Positions 24,615 to 32,309 are shown, counted from the first letter of the stretch. The stretch is 49,372 bases of DNA from Moraxella equi (GCF_002027555.1 NZ_MXAP01000097.1:1-49372); one strand, 5' to 3'. Program-made: numbers and translations. The notes: generated from the sequence alone by a model not told the origin.

Positions 24615-25319
24615 TTAATACTTCACCCATTTTCCCACCACTTTACCCACAAGCTCCCACTCGCTTTTTGGGGTCATGCGTTGCTCGTGCCAGTCAGGGT
24701 TTAGGGGTTTTAGGTACATATCTGCCGATGTCTCGCCCATGATAAGCTGTTTAAAGGTTGCTTCATGGTTGCCATTTTCACGTACCACGACCAAATCGCC
24801 ATTTTTCAAATCCCACACATCAAAGTTCGGCTCAACAAATATCACTTCATCAGGCTTAAATTCGGGCATCATGGACACGCCACGCACTCGCAGGCAAAAG
24901 CCGTCTGCTGATAGATTGGCAGGTCTGGGCAGATACTCGGTATCTTCATCTAGCCATTCCACCACATCGGACGCACTCCATGACCCCGCCGCCACCCAAC
25001 TGATGATAGGCACAGGATTATTCACGGACAAAAAGTCGCTTGGCTCAACTTCGCTTTGACGGTTTTCTATGGCTTTGATTCTTTGGCGAAGTTCATCAAT
25101 GGTGGGCTTGGCGGTCATCTCGCCTTGTCCTGTGGCGAGCCAGTTTGGGGTTACCCCAAATAATTGAGCGATTTTTACCAAAGAATCTGTTTTTGGCACA
25201 TTTTGACCGCTTAGCCATTTTGCAACCGCTGCCGTGGATTTTCCTGTGGCTCGGGCAATATCAGCCTGTTTCAAGTTTTTCTCATCTAATTTTTGTTGAA
25301 TACGGTCATGTATCATCAT
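24615..25319 (-). CDS. CI-type prophage repressor with S24 self-cleavage domain
   Basis: A 234-residue repressor. The N-terminal XRE helix-turn-helix (residues 7-60, LKQADIARATGKSTAAVAKWLSG) is followed by a LexA-like S24 domain with cleavage site A111-G112 (WVAAGSW), catalytic S149 (GVSMMPEF) and K190 (ATFKQL). All elements for RecA-stimulated autocleavage are there, so the prophage should be SOS-inducible. It is divergent from the Cro-like gene; the operators are in 25320-25445 and, remotely, 22065-22093. Confidence 0.93.
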   Translation of the reverse strand: MMIHDRIQQKLDEKNLKQADIARATGKSTAAVAKWLSGQNVPKTDSLVKIAQLFGVTPNWLATGQGEMTAKPTIDELRQRIKAIENRQSEVEPSDFLSVNNPVPIISWVAAGSWSASDVVEWLDEDTEYLPRPANLSADGFCLRVRGVSMMPEFKPDEVIFVEPNFDVWDLKNGDLVVVRENGNHEATFKQLIMGETSADMYLKPLNPDWHEQRMTPKSEWELVGKVVGKWVKY

Positions 25320-25445
25320 CTCAAAAACCCTTTAAAGTTGGGATATGTTAATTTATGTTAGCATATTTTTTATAAACTTAGGTTTACTTTTTTCTAAAAA
25401 TGTGCTAACTTATGTAACTAATTTTTATCAACTAAGGTTAGTATA
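25320..25445. promoter_or_regulatory. CI/Cro operator-promoter region
   Basis: The 126-bp divergent region holds repeated motifs: TTAATTTATGTTAGCAT (25348-25364), TGCTAACTTATGTAAC (25403-25418) and AACTAAGGTTAGTA near 25430. A rightward promoter TTTACT (25383-25388), 17 bp, TAACTT (25406-25411) overlaps the middle site. The first motif recurs in the leftward promoter at 22068-22084. Confidence 0.65.
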
Positions 25446-25640
25446 ATGACTGTACAAGATTTAATGGATTTTTATGGTTGCAAAACACAATCGCAACTTT
25501 GTGAAAAAATTCAAATCTCAAGAGTTGCCCTATGGAAATGGAAAAAGCAAGGTATTCCATTTCGCACGCAGGCGAGTTTTGAAGTAAAAACCAATGGCGA
25601 GCTAAAAGCCACCCAAACAAAAACCCCTAGCAGTCACTAG
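25446..25640 (+). CDS. Cro-like repressor
   Basis: A 64-residue helix-turn-helix protein: TVQDLMDFYGCKTQSQLCEKIQISRVALWKWKKQGIPF is the YdaS/Cro-type DNA-binding core. It is divergent from cI and the first gene of the rightward early operon, the standard Cro position. AAGG lies 9 nt before the ATG. A hairpin CCCCTAG/CTAGGGG overlaps its last codons and could act as an early terminator. Confidence 0.85.
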   Translation: MTVQDLMDFYGCKTQSQLCEKIQISRVALWKWKKQGIPFRTQASFEVKTNGELKATQTKTPSSH

Positions 25641-25721
25641 GGGCGGTGTCCATCGTTCGGATTAACTTTTTTGGAAGTTACAACGGACGGTGTCATTCTA
25701 ACAAACAACGGAGTCTATTAT

Positions 25722-26438
25722 ATGACAAATTTACCCCAAATTCAAGGCAATTTTCAAAAGATGTCAAGTCGTGAGATTGCCACATTGTGCGAAAAAGAAC
25801 ATCGCCATGTATTGCGTGATATTGATACTTTAAATGAAACCTACGAAAAAATGGGGTTGCCCAAAGTTGGGCAAGGGTATTACACCACGCCCAACACAGG
25901 CAATCAGCAATATCGTGAATACTTATTGACCAAAGAGCAGTGCATTGACCTAATTACAGGCTATCGTGCTGATGTGCGTATTCGTATTAATCGTCGTTGG
26001 CAAGAGTTGGAAAAAGCAACAAGCCTTGTTTTGCCCGATTTTTCAAATCCTGCTGAAGCAGCTCGTGCATGGGCTGCTGAATTTGAAAAGCGAGAACAAG
26101 CCGAAAAAGCCAAAATCGCCCTAGAACAACAAGCCAAACTAGATGCCCCCAAAGTTGCTCATTATGACCTTGTGGCTGACCGTAAGAACCTAGTCAATGC
26201 TTCACAGGTTGGGGCAAAGGTCGGACTGTCGGCGGTCAAACTAAACAAGCTACTTGATGACTTTGGCGTGTATAACAAATCCGTCAAACGCAACGCACGC
26301 ACCTTTAATTTATGGTTTATCGCCAGAGGTCTCGGCGAGATGAAACAAAGCGAAGCAGGGTATGACCAAGCCCTATTTACGCACAAGGGCGAAGCATGGG
26401 TGATTGAGAAACTTGCTAATGAAGGGGTTGTCGCATGA
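25722..26438 (+). CDS. Rha-family phage regulatory protein
   Basis: A 238-residue protein. The N-terminal Rha domain (KMSSREIATLCEKEHRHVLRDIDTL and YLLTKEQCIDLITGYRADVR) is followed by an Ala/Glu-rich linker and a C-terminal KilAC-like DNA-binding domain (DLVADRKNLVNASQVGAKVGLSAVKLNKLL). ATG 25722 has GGAG 10 nt upstream; the frame also extends to TTG 25671. It is read with the Cro-like gene. Rha proteins regulate lysogeny or lysis; this is one of five antirepressor-type genes here. Confidence 0.85.
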   Translation: MTNLPQIQGNFQKMSSREIATLCEKEHRHVLRDIDTLNETYEKMGLPKVGQGYYTTPNTGNQQYREYLLTKEQCIDLITGYRADVRIRINRRWQELEKATSLVLPDFSNPAEAARAWAAEFEKREQAEKAKIALEQQAKLDAPKVAHYDLVADRKNLVNASQVGAKVGLSAVKLNKLLDDFGVYNKSVKRNARTFNLWFIARGLGEMKQSEAGYDQALFTHKGEAWVIEKLANEGVVA

Positions 26439-26752
26439 TTAAGCAATACTCTGACTACTACCGCCCCAAAGGCACGCCCCAATCGATCATCGATGAATGG
26501 ATAGCCGAGCATGGCATATCCGAAATCACAAAAATCAAAAAGCCCAAAAGAAAAAAGACCAAAGAGCAGACCGTCCGAGCGGTCAAAAAGCTGTTAAAAA
26601 AACAAGGCGTGATTAGCATTGATGATTACATCGCCTTAAATCCTGCCAATATGAGTTTGCGTGAAGTGATTGATATCTTACGCCAAAATACAAATTGGAC
26701 TTTTGGCAAGACCTTACAAGCAGGTTTTAAAATCATGGGAGAGAAAAAATGA
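26435..26752 (+). CDS. hypothetical basic protein
   Basis: A 105-residue protein of unknown function. An N-terminal IIDEWIAEHGISEITKI segment precedes a strongly basic stretch (KKPKRKKTKEQTVRAVKKLLKK) and a helical C-terminus. The charge suggests nucleic-acid binding. ATGA overlaps couple it to the Rha-type gene upstream and the HNH gene downstream. Confidence 0.55.
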   Translation: MIKQYSDYYRPKGTPQSIIDEWIAEHGISEITKIKKPKRKKTKEQTVRAVKKLLKKQGVISIDDYIALNPANMSLREVIDILRQNTNWTFGKTLQAGFKIMGEKK

Positions 26753-27201
26753 GCTTCAAAGCAATGCACCCAAATCAAGCAAGAGACAACAGTATTATTT
26801 CGCAGATGAGTCAAAATGAAATCATCAAAAAAATAGAGAAAGGCTCTGTTAGCTTTACTGGTCATTTCAGACATGAATTGTGGAAGTCTCATCATAAAAA
26901 ATGTGCTTATTGTGGTATAGATTTAGAGTCTGTTTCGGATATGCGTATAGACCACTTTATTCCAAAATATAAGGTGCTAGACAATAGTGTTGAAAATCTA
27001 ATTTCATCTTGTAAGCGTTGTAATTCAATTAAAGGTAAAAGTGATATGGATTATTTTAGATTTTCATTAGCAGTTTCTAATTCTGTTCTTTACGGTATTA
27101 TCCTACCAAATGTCGCTAAAAAATTGCTTGATATTGGTATTGAACTACCTATTGTTGAAAAACCTTTTTATTTTGAAACTCTGCTAGGTGGTGCAAAATG
27201 A
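26749..27201 (+). CDS. HNH endonuclease
   Basis: A 150-residue homing/phage-type HNH nuclease. KCAYCGIDL supplies the first zinc Cys pair, MRIDHFIPKY the catalytic DH, and NLISSCKRCNSIKG the Asn and second Cys pair, the complete McrA-like beta-beta-alpha metal motif at about residues 52-102. Lower G+C than its neighbours suggests separate acquisition. It may act in recombination or as a free-standing homing nuclease between replication genes. Confidence 0.85.
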   Translation: MSFKAMHPNQARDNSIISQMSQNEIIKKIEKGSVSFTGHFRHELWKSHHKKCAYCGIDLESVSDMRIDHFIPKYKVLDNSVENLISSCKRCNSIKGKSDMDYFRFSLAVSNSVLYGIILPNVAKKLLDIGIELPIVEKPFYFETLLGGAK

Positions 27202-28172
27202 GCAAATTCATCGCAAACAGTTTTCAGCTACCAAACGCATTCGTTGATGAGATGCTTTGCAAGCTTAGCGGTAATGCGTGCAAAATATATTTGCTCATCG
27301 TCCGCAAAACCCGCGGTTGGCACAAAGAAGCTGACCGCATCAGTTATTCGCAAATCCAAAAATATACTGGAATAAATCATCGTGCAACAGTCAGCAAAGC
27401 AATCGATGAATTACTAGAAATTGGGTTAATTTCTGTTCAAAAAGGCAATGAAAAATCAATGAGCGAATACCGCTTAAATGATGATTTTTGTGGTTCAAAA
27501 AATGAACCAGTCAAAAAATGCACTAGTTCAAAAAATGAACCAACTGGTTCAAAAAATGAACAAGAAGCTGGTTCAAAAAATGAACATACAGAAATACATT
27601 ATATTAAAAACACTAAAGAGAAATACAATGAGTATGACACGCACACGCACGAGACGCAAACTGATGAAAATCATCAAAATGCCAAAAAACCAAAAACGAC
27701 TTCATCGGTTAAAAAATCAAAATCATTAAATGATAAATTAACTGCTGATGATTTGATGAATTTAAAATTATCTGATTTTAATTTCTCAAATGATGATTTT
27801 GAAAATATTCCAAATTTGGGCGATTGGTTATTTGATAATTTGGATTATCAAGTGGTGAATGATTTTATTGCCACTAGAAAAACAAAATTAACCATCACAG
27901 CAGTTAAAATGATTGTTAAGCAATCTGCTTTGGCAAATATCAATTTAAATTCTGCGTTGGAATTTTGTATTGATGCAGGTTGGCAAAGTTTTAAAGCTGA
28001 TTGGTATTTTAATCGTCAGCAACCGAAACAAACTCATTTTAATCAGCAACCAACAAACAGAATGGATGAATTACGGCAGTTAGCACAAAATGCCCCAGTC
28101 AATGAATTTGGCGATTTCCCATTTGAGCAAAATTTTCATCAACCAGCCACTATTGGAGTCAATCATGAATAA
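27198..28172 (+). CDS. O-like replication initiator carrying the probable phage origin
   Basis: A 324-residue replication protein. The N-terminal Phage_rep_O winged-helix domain (FQLPNAFVDEMLCKLSGNACKIYLLIVRKTRGWHK; ISYSQIQKYTGI) binds origin DNA. A repeated SKNE linker (about 98-130) is encoded by four DNA iterons. A KPKTTSSVKK linker and a C-terminal partner-binding domain follow. The P-like loader gene overlaps its end by 8 bp. The lambda parallel (origin inside O) is close. Confidence 0.85.
   Translation: MSKFIANSFQLPNAFVDEMLCKLSGNACKIYLLIVRKTRGWHKEADRISYSQIQKYTGINHRATVSKAIDELLEIGLISVQKGNEKSMSEYRLNDDFCGSKNEPVKKCTSSKNEPTGSKNEQEAGSKNEHTEIHYIKNTKEKYNEYDTHTHETQTDENHQNAKKPKTTSSVKKSKSLNDKLTADDLMNLKLSDFNFSNDDFENIPNLGDWLFDNLDYQVVNDFIATRKTKLTITAVKMIVKQSALANINLNSALEFCIDAGWQSFKADWYFNRQQPKQTHFNQQPTNRMDELRQLAQNAPVNEFGDFPFEQNFHQPATIGVNHE
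27492..27586. repeat. four iterons, probable replication origin
   Basis: GGTTCAAAAAATGAACC-type 17-bp repeats at 27492-27508, 27525-27541, 27546-27562 and 27570-27586. Each is itself a GTTCA/TGAAC dyad around an A-run, and at most two positions vary, both at the ends. The A+T-rich stretch 27587-27640 follows and could be the unwinding element. Location in the middle of an O-like gene matches lambdoid origins. Confidence 0.75.
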
Positions 28173-28773
28173 TCTAACCCCCATCAGCAACGCCGAACAC
28201 CTAACCGCCCTGGTTAAAGCGATTGTCCCAAGAAGTTTTGAAAAAACCTTTGGTGGATTGGCAACGGCTGAGGTTGTGGCTGGTTTTCGTTTTTGCACAC
28301 AAGGACTTAACCAAGCAGAATTAAATATTGGCTTAGACAAAGTGCGTCAAATGGGCTATTGCCCTGACCCTGCTTTGTTTGCCAAATGGTGCAAGGGCAT
28401 TGATGGCTTTGATAACACCGACGTCATCGCCGACAGCTACATCAGCAAAAACGGGGCATTAGCAAACATCTTGTCTTGGCTTAAAAACCACAATCACCAA
28501 ATCAGCGTAGCGGAAAAACAAGCCTATGACAAAACCGCCTTTTTGTTTAATGAAATGAAATACAACGCAAAAATTGAGATAACCGCCCACAGTGCCTTCA
28601 AAGACCATTACGAGATGATTGTGCATGAACTGGTGGTAAACAAGGTCAAATGCGAGCGGTACATCGCCCCCATTGCCATCACCCACGCCCCAAGCGAGCC
28701 GTCCAAGCAATTAGCCAGTGATGAGTTTGTGCACAGCCTGTTTGGATTAAACAAAATGGATGTGTTGGCATGA
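28165..28773 (+). CDS. P-like helicase loader candidate
   Basis: A 202-residue protein directly after the initiator. SFEKTFGGLATAEVVAGFRFCTQGLNQAELNIGLDKVRQMGYCPDPALFAKWCKG resembles the region by which lambda P-type loaders are recognised; the rest is helical. GGAG lies 8 nt before the ATG at 28165, inside the end of the O-like gene. It should load host DnaB at the origin. The assignment rests on pattern and position. Confidence 0.65.
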   Translation: MNNLTPISNAEHLTALVKAIVPRSFEKTFGGLATAEVVAGFRFCTQGLNQAELNIGLDKVRQMGYCPDPALFAKWCKGIDGFDNTDVIADSYISKNGALANILSWLKNHNHQISVAEKQAYDKTAFLFNEMKYNAKIEITAHSAFKDHYEMIVHELVVNKVKCERYIAPIAITHAPSEPSKQLASDEFVHSLFGLNKMDVLA

Positions 28774-29162
28774 GCGAAGACAGTGAACAAAAAGCCATCA
28801 TCACATGGGCAAGATGGCAAAAATGGGCAGATGGCAAACTTGCTGACTACCTGCACCACAGCCCCAACGGTGGGGCAAGAAGTGGGCGAGAAGGGGCGAA
28901 TTTTAGACGAATGGGAACAAAGGCAGGGTTTCCTGATTTGTTTTTATTTATCCCGCACGGGGGCTATCACGGGCTATTTATTGAGCTTAAACGTCCCAAA
29001 GGTCGGACAAAAGACGGCAAAACACGACAGGCAGGCAAAGTATCGGATTTGCAACAAGCGATGATTGACCGCCTAAATGCACAGGGTTACAAAGCGGTGG
29101 TGGCGTATGGGGCAACTGGGGCAATTGATGAGATTAAGGCGTATTTGGAGGCTACAAAATGA
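28770..29162 (+). CDS. VRR-NUC domain nuclease
   Basis: A 130-residue VRR-NUC protein of the PD-(D/E)xK class. EDSEQKAIITWARWQ at the start, catalytic GFPDLFLFIP (Asp near 50) and GLFIELKRPKGR (Glu-x-Lys near 68-70), then Q-rich VSDLQQAMIDRL and a terminal YGATGAIDEIKAYL. Stand-alone VRR-NUC proteins can be structure-specific nucleases, possibly Holliday-junction processing. ATGA overlap with the upstream gene. Confidence 0.85.
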   Translation: MSEDSEQKAIITWARWQKWADGKLADYLHHSPNGGARSGREGANFRRMGTKAGFPDLFLFIPHGGYHGLFIELKRPKGRTKDGKTRQAGKVSDLQQAMIDRLNAQGYKAVVAYGATGAIDEIKAYLEATK

Positions 29163-29662
29163 GCAAAAAACCCAAAAAACAAGATGATTTTAGACGTGAG
29201 ATTAAAAAAATGATTGAGAAAATTTTAGAATTGCATAAAAAGTCAAAGCCAACTGTTACAGAGACAGATGGTTGTTTTCAAATTGGTTGCCATTTGCAAG
29301 AATTTTACAAACTGCTTACGGTTATTATTGGCATTGACACCAGGGGTCATAGTTGTCGCAATGGTGTTCTTATCAACGCCAAGAGATATAAAGATTTAAC
29401 TCCCTTTATGTTGAAATATACACAAAACTTTACCAAGGGCGAAAATGCAGAAGTGTTGCTATATCTTTGCAATCAAATTATTTCGGCAGTCGGTGTGGGC
29501 TATGCGATGGGGTTTGATATGGAAAAGGCTTTAAATGAATTGGTAGAGCATTATGGCAATACAGGCTTTGAAAATGGCGAGATTGTAGAAACCAGTGCGG
29601 ATGAATGGATGAAATTACGCCAACTATTAGAGCCTTATGCCAACAAGGATGAAAAAAAATGA
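29159..29662 (+). CDS. hypothetical protein
   Basis: A 167-residue protein of unknown function. A Lys-rich N-terminal helix is followed by a mixed region with ETDGCFQIGCHLQEFYKLL and GHSCRNGVLIN, and an acidic helical C-terminus. Four cysteines are present, but not in an obvious metal-binding pattern. Both ends overlap neighbouring genes by 4 bp (ATGA), so it is translated as part of the replication operon. Confidence 0.55.
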   Translation: MSKKPKKQDDFRREIKKMIEKILELHKKSKPTVTETDGCFQIGCHLQEFYKLLTVIIGIDTRGHSCRNGVLINAKRYKDLTPFMLKYTQNFTKGENAEVLLYLCNQIISAVGVGYAMGFDMEKALNELVEHYGNTGFENGEIVETSADEWMKLRQLLEPYANKDEKK

Positions 29663-29937
29663 ACCGACTTGACCGCCTAAAATCCCTGCCCTGTGTCCAA
29701 TGCCACGCCCCACCACCAAGCGACCCTTGCCACGCTAATTGGGCAGAATTTGGCAAGGGAATGGGGACTAAGTCCGATGATGAGTACACTATTCCATTGT
29801 GCCGAAAATGCCATCAAGAGTTGGACACTTATCAAGGATGAAACCGTGAACGGGCTAAGGCGTGGTTTTTGAGAAAACTTGAGTTTGTTAATTCTGTGTT
29901 AAATGAGCAGGATAACCCAACTGAGAATTTATTTTAA
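29659..29937 (+). pseudogene. HNH/DUF968-like zinc protein with an in-frame stop
   Basis: The frame from ATG 29659 encodes LPCVQCHAPPPSDPCHANW and IPLCRKCHQELDTYQG, a Cys/His zinc pattern of HNH-like phage recombination proteins. It meets TGA at 29839-29841 after 60 residues. The same frame continues beyond with NRERAKAWFLRKLEFVNSVL and ends at TAA 29935-29937. That is the expected family C-terminus, usually joined through a Met at this point. So the gene is probably nonsense-mutated; the 60-residue product may still fold, and readthrough cannot be excluded. Confidence 0.65.
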
Positions 29938-29958
29938 TTTATTTTAAAGGTGTTTGTT

Positions 29959-30249
29959 ATGATGATTATTTTTTGGATTGTTTGTTATTTAATTAAAGCC
30001 TACTTGATTTATTTGGTTTATCAAGATATGAGCGGGTTATTTGCTTTGCCGATTTTGAATTATATTGAAATGTTATTAATCTTAAACTTTGGGTTAATGA
30101 TTAAATGTATTTTATGTAATCCTAGCTATGCGGATTTTAGTGTCTATAAAAAATTTACAATAGCAGAAAAAGTAACTTTGGGTTTTTCAAATGTGCTTAT
30201 TATCTTAATGCTTGCTTCACTTCATATTCTATATCAAATTTTCTTATGA
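29959..30249 (+). CDS. small integral membrane protein
   Basis: A 96-residue protein with three hydrophobic segments (IIFWIVCYLIKAYLIYLVY; ALPILNYIEMLLILNFGLMI; VTLGFSNVLIILMLASLHIL). AAAGG is 8 nt before ATG 29959, so I prefer this over the GTG at 29950. A+T-rich. No family is recognised. It lies between nucleic-acid genes without a clear functional link and overlaps ninB by 4 bp. Confidence 0.5.
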   Translation: MMIIFWIVCYLIKAYLIYLVYQDMSGLFALPILNYIEMLLILNFGLMIKCILCNPSYADFSVYKKFTIAEKVTLGFSNVLIILMLASLHILYQIFL

Positions 30250-30731
30250 AAAATCAATCCTACCGCCTTATCAATGCCGATGTTGCCGAGAACTGCTTTC
30301 AAGCGATTCATCAAGCCGTAGCGGACAACCTAAACACACCGCATAATGTCGTGGTAACGATTGGCATTGATGACGACAAGGCACGAAGTAACGCACAGAA
30401 TCGCATTTATTGGAGCTGGTTGCACGAACTAGAAAGCCAAAATGGGCAAGATGATGAATGGTGGCATATGTTTTTTAAACGCTTATTTTTGGCTCGTATT
30501 TACGCACGAGATGATGGCGAATTTGCCGAGATGGCACAAAGCATTAAGCGGTGTAAGGGTGTAATCAATGACACGCTTTATGAAAATGTCGCAATGAGTG
30601 TGATTAAAAATATCAGCACAACAAAGGCAAATACCAAACAATTTGCCGAGTATTTGACAAAGATTGAATTATGGGCGGTGGCGAATGGCTTTAAGGTTAC
30701 GACACCGCAGGAATTGGAGTGGGTGAGATGA
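30246..30731 (+). CDS. ninB: NinB-type recombination protein
   Basis: A 161-residue protein of the NinB family (Orf in lambda), which binds single-stranded DNA/SSB and acts as a recombination mediator. The signature RSNAQNRIYWSWLHELESQNG and the C-terminal NTKQFAEYLTKIELWAVANGF are clear. It works with the leftward-operon SSB, ERF and exonuclease. The start overlaps the previous stop. Confidence 0.88.
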   Translation: MKNQSYRLINADVAENCFQAIHQAVADNLNTPHNVVVTIGIDDDKARSNAQNRIYWSWLHELESQNGQDDEWWHMFFKRLFLARIYARDDGEFAEMAQSIKRCKGVINDTLYENVAMSVIKNISTTKANTKQFAEYLTKIELWAVANGFKVTTPQELEWVR

Positions 30732-30871
30732 TTCGTTTATTGTTTTTGGTTATTGGTTTCTTTGTTGGCTATCAATATGCCCATTTTTATATTGCCAACG
30801 AATGCGAAAAGTTGGGTGGTTTCTTTGTTGGCAATAAAATTTATGAATGCAAAAGGGTAATTAAAAAATGA
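30728..30871 (+). CDS. small membrane-anchored protein, 47 residues
   Basis: ATG 30728 overlaps the ninB stop (ATGA), and its own TGA overlaps the next ATG. The product begins MIRLLFLVIGFFVGYQYAHF, a signal-anchor-like helix, followed by a short tail with two cysteines (NECEKLGG and YECKRV). The two cysteines could form a disulfide if the tail is periplasmic. No family recognised. Confidence 0.5.
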   Translation: MIRLLFLVIGFFVGYQYAHFYIANECEKLGGFFVGNKIYECKRVIKK

Positions 30872-31023
30872 CTTACTACACAAACGACAAAGGCGATATT
30901 GCCAAAGTGATTGATTATGACCGAAAATCAGATACGGTAACGGTGGTCATCAATGACAAGGCGGCAGTTATGGCGTGGGACGAGTTTATTAGCGAATTTA
31001 AGAAAATTGGAGTTGAGAGATGA
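30868..31023 (+). CDS. small hypothetical protein, 51 residues
   Basis: ATG 30868 to TGA 31021-31023, overlapping both neighbours in ATGA fashion. The sequence starts MTYYTNDKGDIAKVIDYDRKS and has a strand-rich first half with a helical end (MAWDEFISEFKKI). Tight coupling within the operon supports that it is real; function unknown. Confidence 0.5.
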   Translation: MTYYTNDKGDIAKVIDYDRKSDTVTVVINDKAAVMAWDEFISEFKKIGVER

Positions 31024-31319
31024 GCGGACAAAAACACGACAGCCAAAAGCCAAGATTTAGCCTACTACCGTCCACCCCTTTGTGGCAGGTGGTGGCGGTC
31101 TTAGAATTTGGGGCGAACAAGTATGGGATGGATAACTGGAAAACCGTGCCAAACGCCCGTGAGCGGTATTTTAACGCCTGTCATAGGCATTTGAATGCGT
31201 GGTGGGCAGGCGAGATGGTAGATGGCGAGAGTGGACTACCGCACCTTGCCCATGCTGTTTGTTGTTTAATGTTTTTGATGTGGTTTGATGGGGTGGACGA
31301 TGAAAAACTTAATCCGTGA
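31020..31319 (+). CDS. dATP/dGTP diphosphohydrolase N-terminal domain protein (DUF5664-like)
   Basis: A 99-residue phage protein matching the DUF5664 pattern: SLLPSTPLWQVVAVLEFGANKYGMDNWK, then RYFNACHRHLNAWWAGE and ESGLPHLAHAVCCLMFLMW. The conserved E/H/D residues are those of an all-alpha NTP-pyrophosphatase fold. It may adjust nucleotide pools during replication. It overlaps the Q-like gene. Confidence 0.75.
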   Translation: MSGQKHDSQKPRFSLLPSTPLWQVVAVLEFGANKYGMDNWKTVPNARERYFNACHRHLNAWWAGEMVDGESGLPHLAHAVCCLMFLMWFDGVDDEKLNP

Positions 31320-31692
31320 ATGGGGCATATGGTCAAGGCATAGCGGCTATGATAAGCACAACACGCCCCTGCTTGCCTTTATGCGTGCCAATGGCGCAGT
31401 AAGCTATGGCAGCTACAATGAGCCCAACATCACAGACGAAGAAGCACTAGCGGTGGATAAAGCAGTGTGCAAGCTTCGCCGTGAGTATGTGGTGCTGTAC
31501 AATGTGTTGTTTGCCCATTATGTACTTGGCTGGAGCTATCGGCAAATATCAAGGCGGTATTTAACCCCCTTAGAATATCCGCATCAAGTGGGTATGGATG
31601 ATACCGACAGTAGGAAGCGGTTTGTGCATCATTCGGCGGTGGCAAGAATGCTTGAGCAGGCAAAGCGCATTGTGTATAAAAATATTCATTGA
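31300..31692 (+). CDS. Q-like late antiterminator
   Basis: A 130-residue protein of antitermination-Q character. IREWGIWSRHSG at the start, a central helical block (AVDKAVCKLRREYVVLYNVLFAHYVLGWSYRQISRRYL) resembling a sigma-4-like HTH, and a C-terminal SAVARMLEQAKRIVY. It is the last gene of the rightward early operon. Its expected target, a promoter closely followed by a terminator, is at 33810-33886. ATG 31300 is the conserved-looking start. Confidence 0.7.
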   Translation: MKNLIREWGIWSRHSGYDKHNTPLLAFMRANGAVSYGSYNEPNITDEEALAVDKAVCKLRREYVVLYNVLFAHYVLGWSYRQISRRYLTPLEYPHQVGMDDTDSRKRFVHHSAVARMLEQAKRIVYKNIH

Positions 31693-31808
31693 TAAAAAAC
31701 AGCCAGACAACCTAAAAAATACCACCCTTGCCGTCTTTGCCTCCAATGCGATTAGTGCTTGGATAAATAAGATTAAATGACCTTGGCAGGGTGTGGAGAG
31801 TGTACCAA

Positions 31809-32018
31809 TCAAGCCCCTTGTTCTAAGCGTTTGGCATACTCGATGATGGCTTGCTTTATCGCCCCTGCACGGTTGCCGTTGTGGTGGGCTTTGATTTTTT
31901 GTAGGGCTTCATAGGCTTCGGTGTCGTATTGACCTAGTAGCACTCGCACATCTTCTAGGGCTTTGTTGGTATTTTTTTTGATGGCGTTTAATTGAGCTTT
32001 TGATGTCTTAATTGTCAT
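31809..32018 (-). CDS. small RHH-like regulator or antitoxin
   Basis: A 69-residue basic protein, MTIKTSKAQLNAIKKNTNKALEDV then YDTEAYEALQKIKAHHNGNRAGAIKQAIIEYAKRL. A short strand and two helices typical of ribbon-helix-helix proteins end in the GNRAGAIKQAIIEY helix pattern. It is encoded against the late strand, convergent with the Q-like gene and next to the second toxin-like peptide. It could repress that locus or the late promoter (inference). Confidence 0.55.
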   Translation of the reverse strand: MTIKTSKAQLNAIKKNTNKALEDVRVLLGQYDTEAYEALQKIKAHHNGNRAGAIKQAIIEYAKRLEQGA

Positions 32019-32028
32019 AAAATACCCC

Positions 32029-32056
32029 TTGATTTTTTCAAATTAAATGGCATAAT
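32029..32056 (+). promoter_or_regulatory. candidate antisense promoter facing the second 21-residue peptide gene
   Basis: TTGATT (32029-32034), 16 bp, CATAAT (32051-32056) on the plus strand. A transcript from about 32063 would be antisense to the minus-strand peptide gene and could end at the stem 32310-32340. Weaker than the promoter of the first locus's antisense RNA. Confidence 0.4.
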
Positions 32057-32130
32057 AAAGATAAGGAGTGGTTAAGGGTTAGCCCCCTAACCAAACCCCC
32101 AGTAGTTGCCGCTACTTTCGGGTTACCTGT

Positions 32131-32196
32131 TTAATACGCTGGTGTAGCGATTAAGAGCAGGATTATTAGGGCGATGATTTTGACTAGTGTGGTCAT
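32131..32196 (-). CDS. second 21-residue hydrophobic peptide, Ibs-like type I toxin candidate
   Basis: ATG 32194-32196, with AGGAG 7 nt upstream, encodes MTTLVKIIALIILLLIATPAY: a single membrane helix ending in PAY like the peptide at 22334-22399. The length is identical, although the DNA sequences differ. The promoter is full consensus, and the leader has two hairpins, CTAGCAA/TTGCTAG and GTGCTAGT/ACTAGCAC, before the ribosome binding site, the same layout as at the first locus. A plus-strand promoter points at it. Type I toxin role is inferred. Confidence 0.65.
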   Translation of the reverse strand: MTTLVKIIALIILLLIATPAY

Positions 32197-32269
32197 CGTC
32201 CAACTCCTTATGTTTACCGCTAGTGCTAGTCACTAGCACCTACCTAGCAACCCTTGCTAGATAGCACAT

Positions 32270-32298
32270 ATTATATATTGACTTAGATAATTTGTCAA
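32270..32298 (-). promoter_or_regulatory. consensus promoter of the second 21-residue peptide gene
   Basis: TTGACA (32298-32293), 17 bp, TATAAT (32275-32270) on the minus strand: perfect consensus, as at 22217-22245. Predicted start near 32263. Confidence 0.85.
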
Positions 32299-32309
32299 TA
32301 TATATATCT

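Noticed and set aside
27492..27586. CRISPR-like repeats
   Set aside because: Spacers are only 4-16 bp, the repeats lie in frame inside a replication gene, and no cas genes are nearby. They are iterons.
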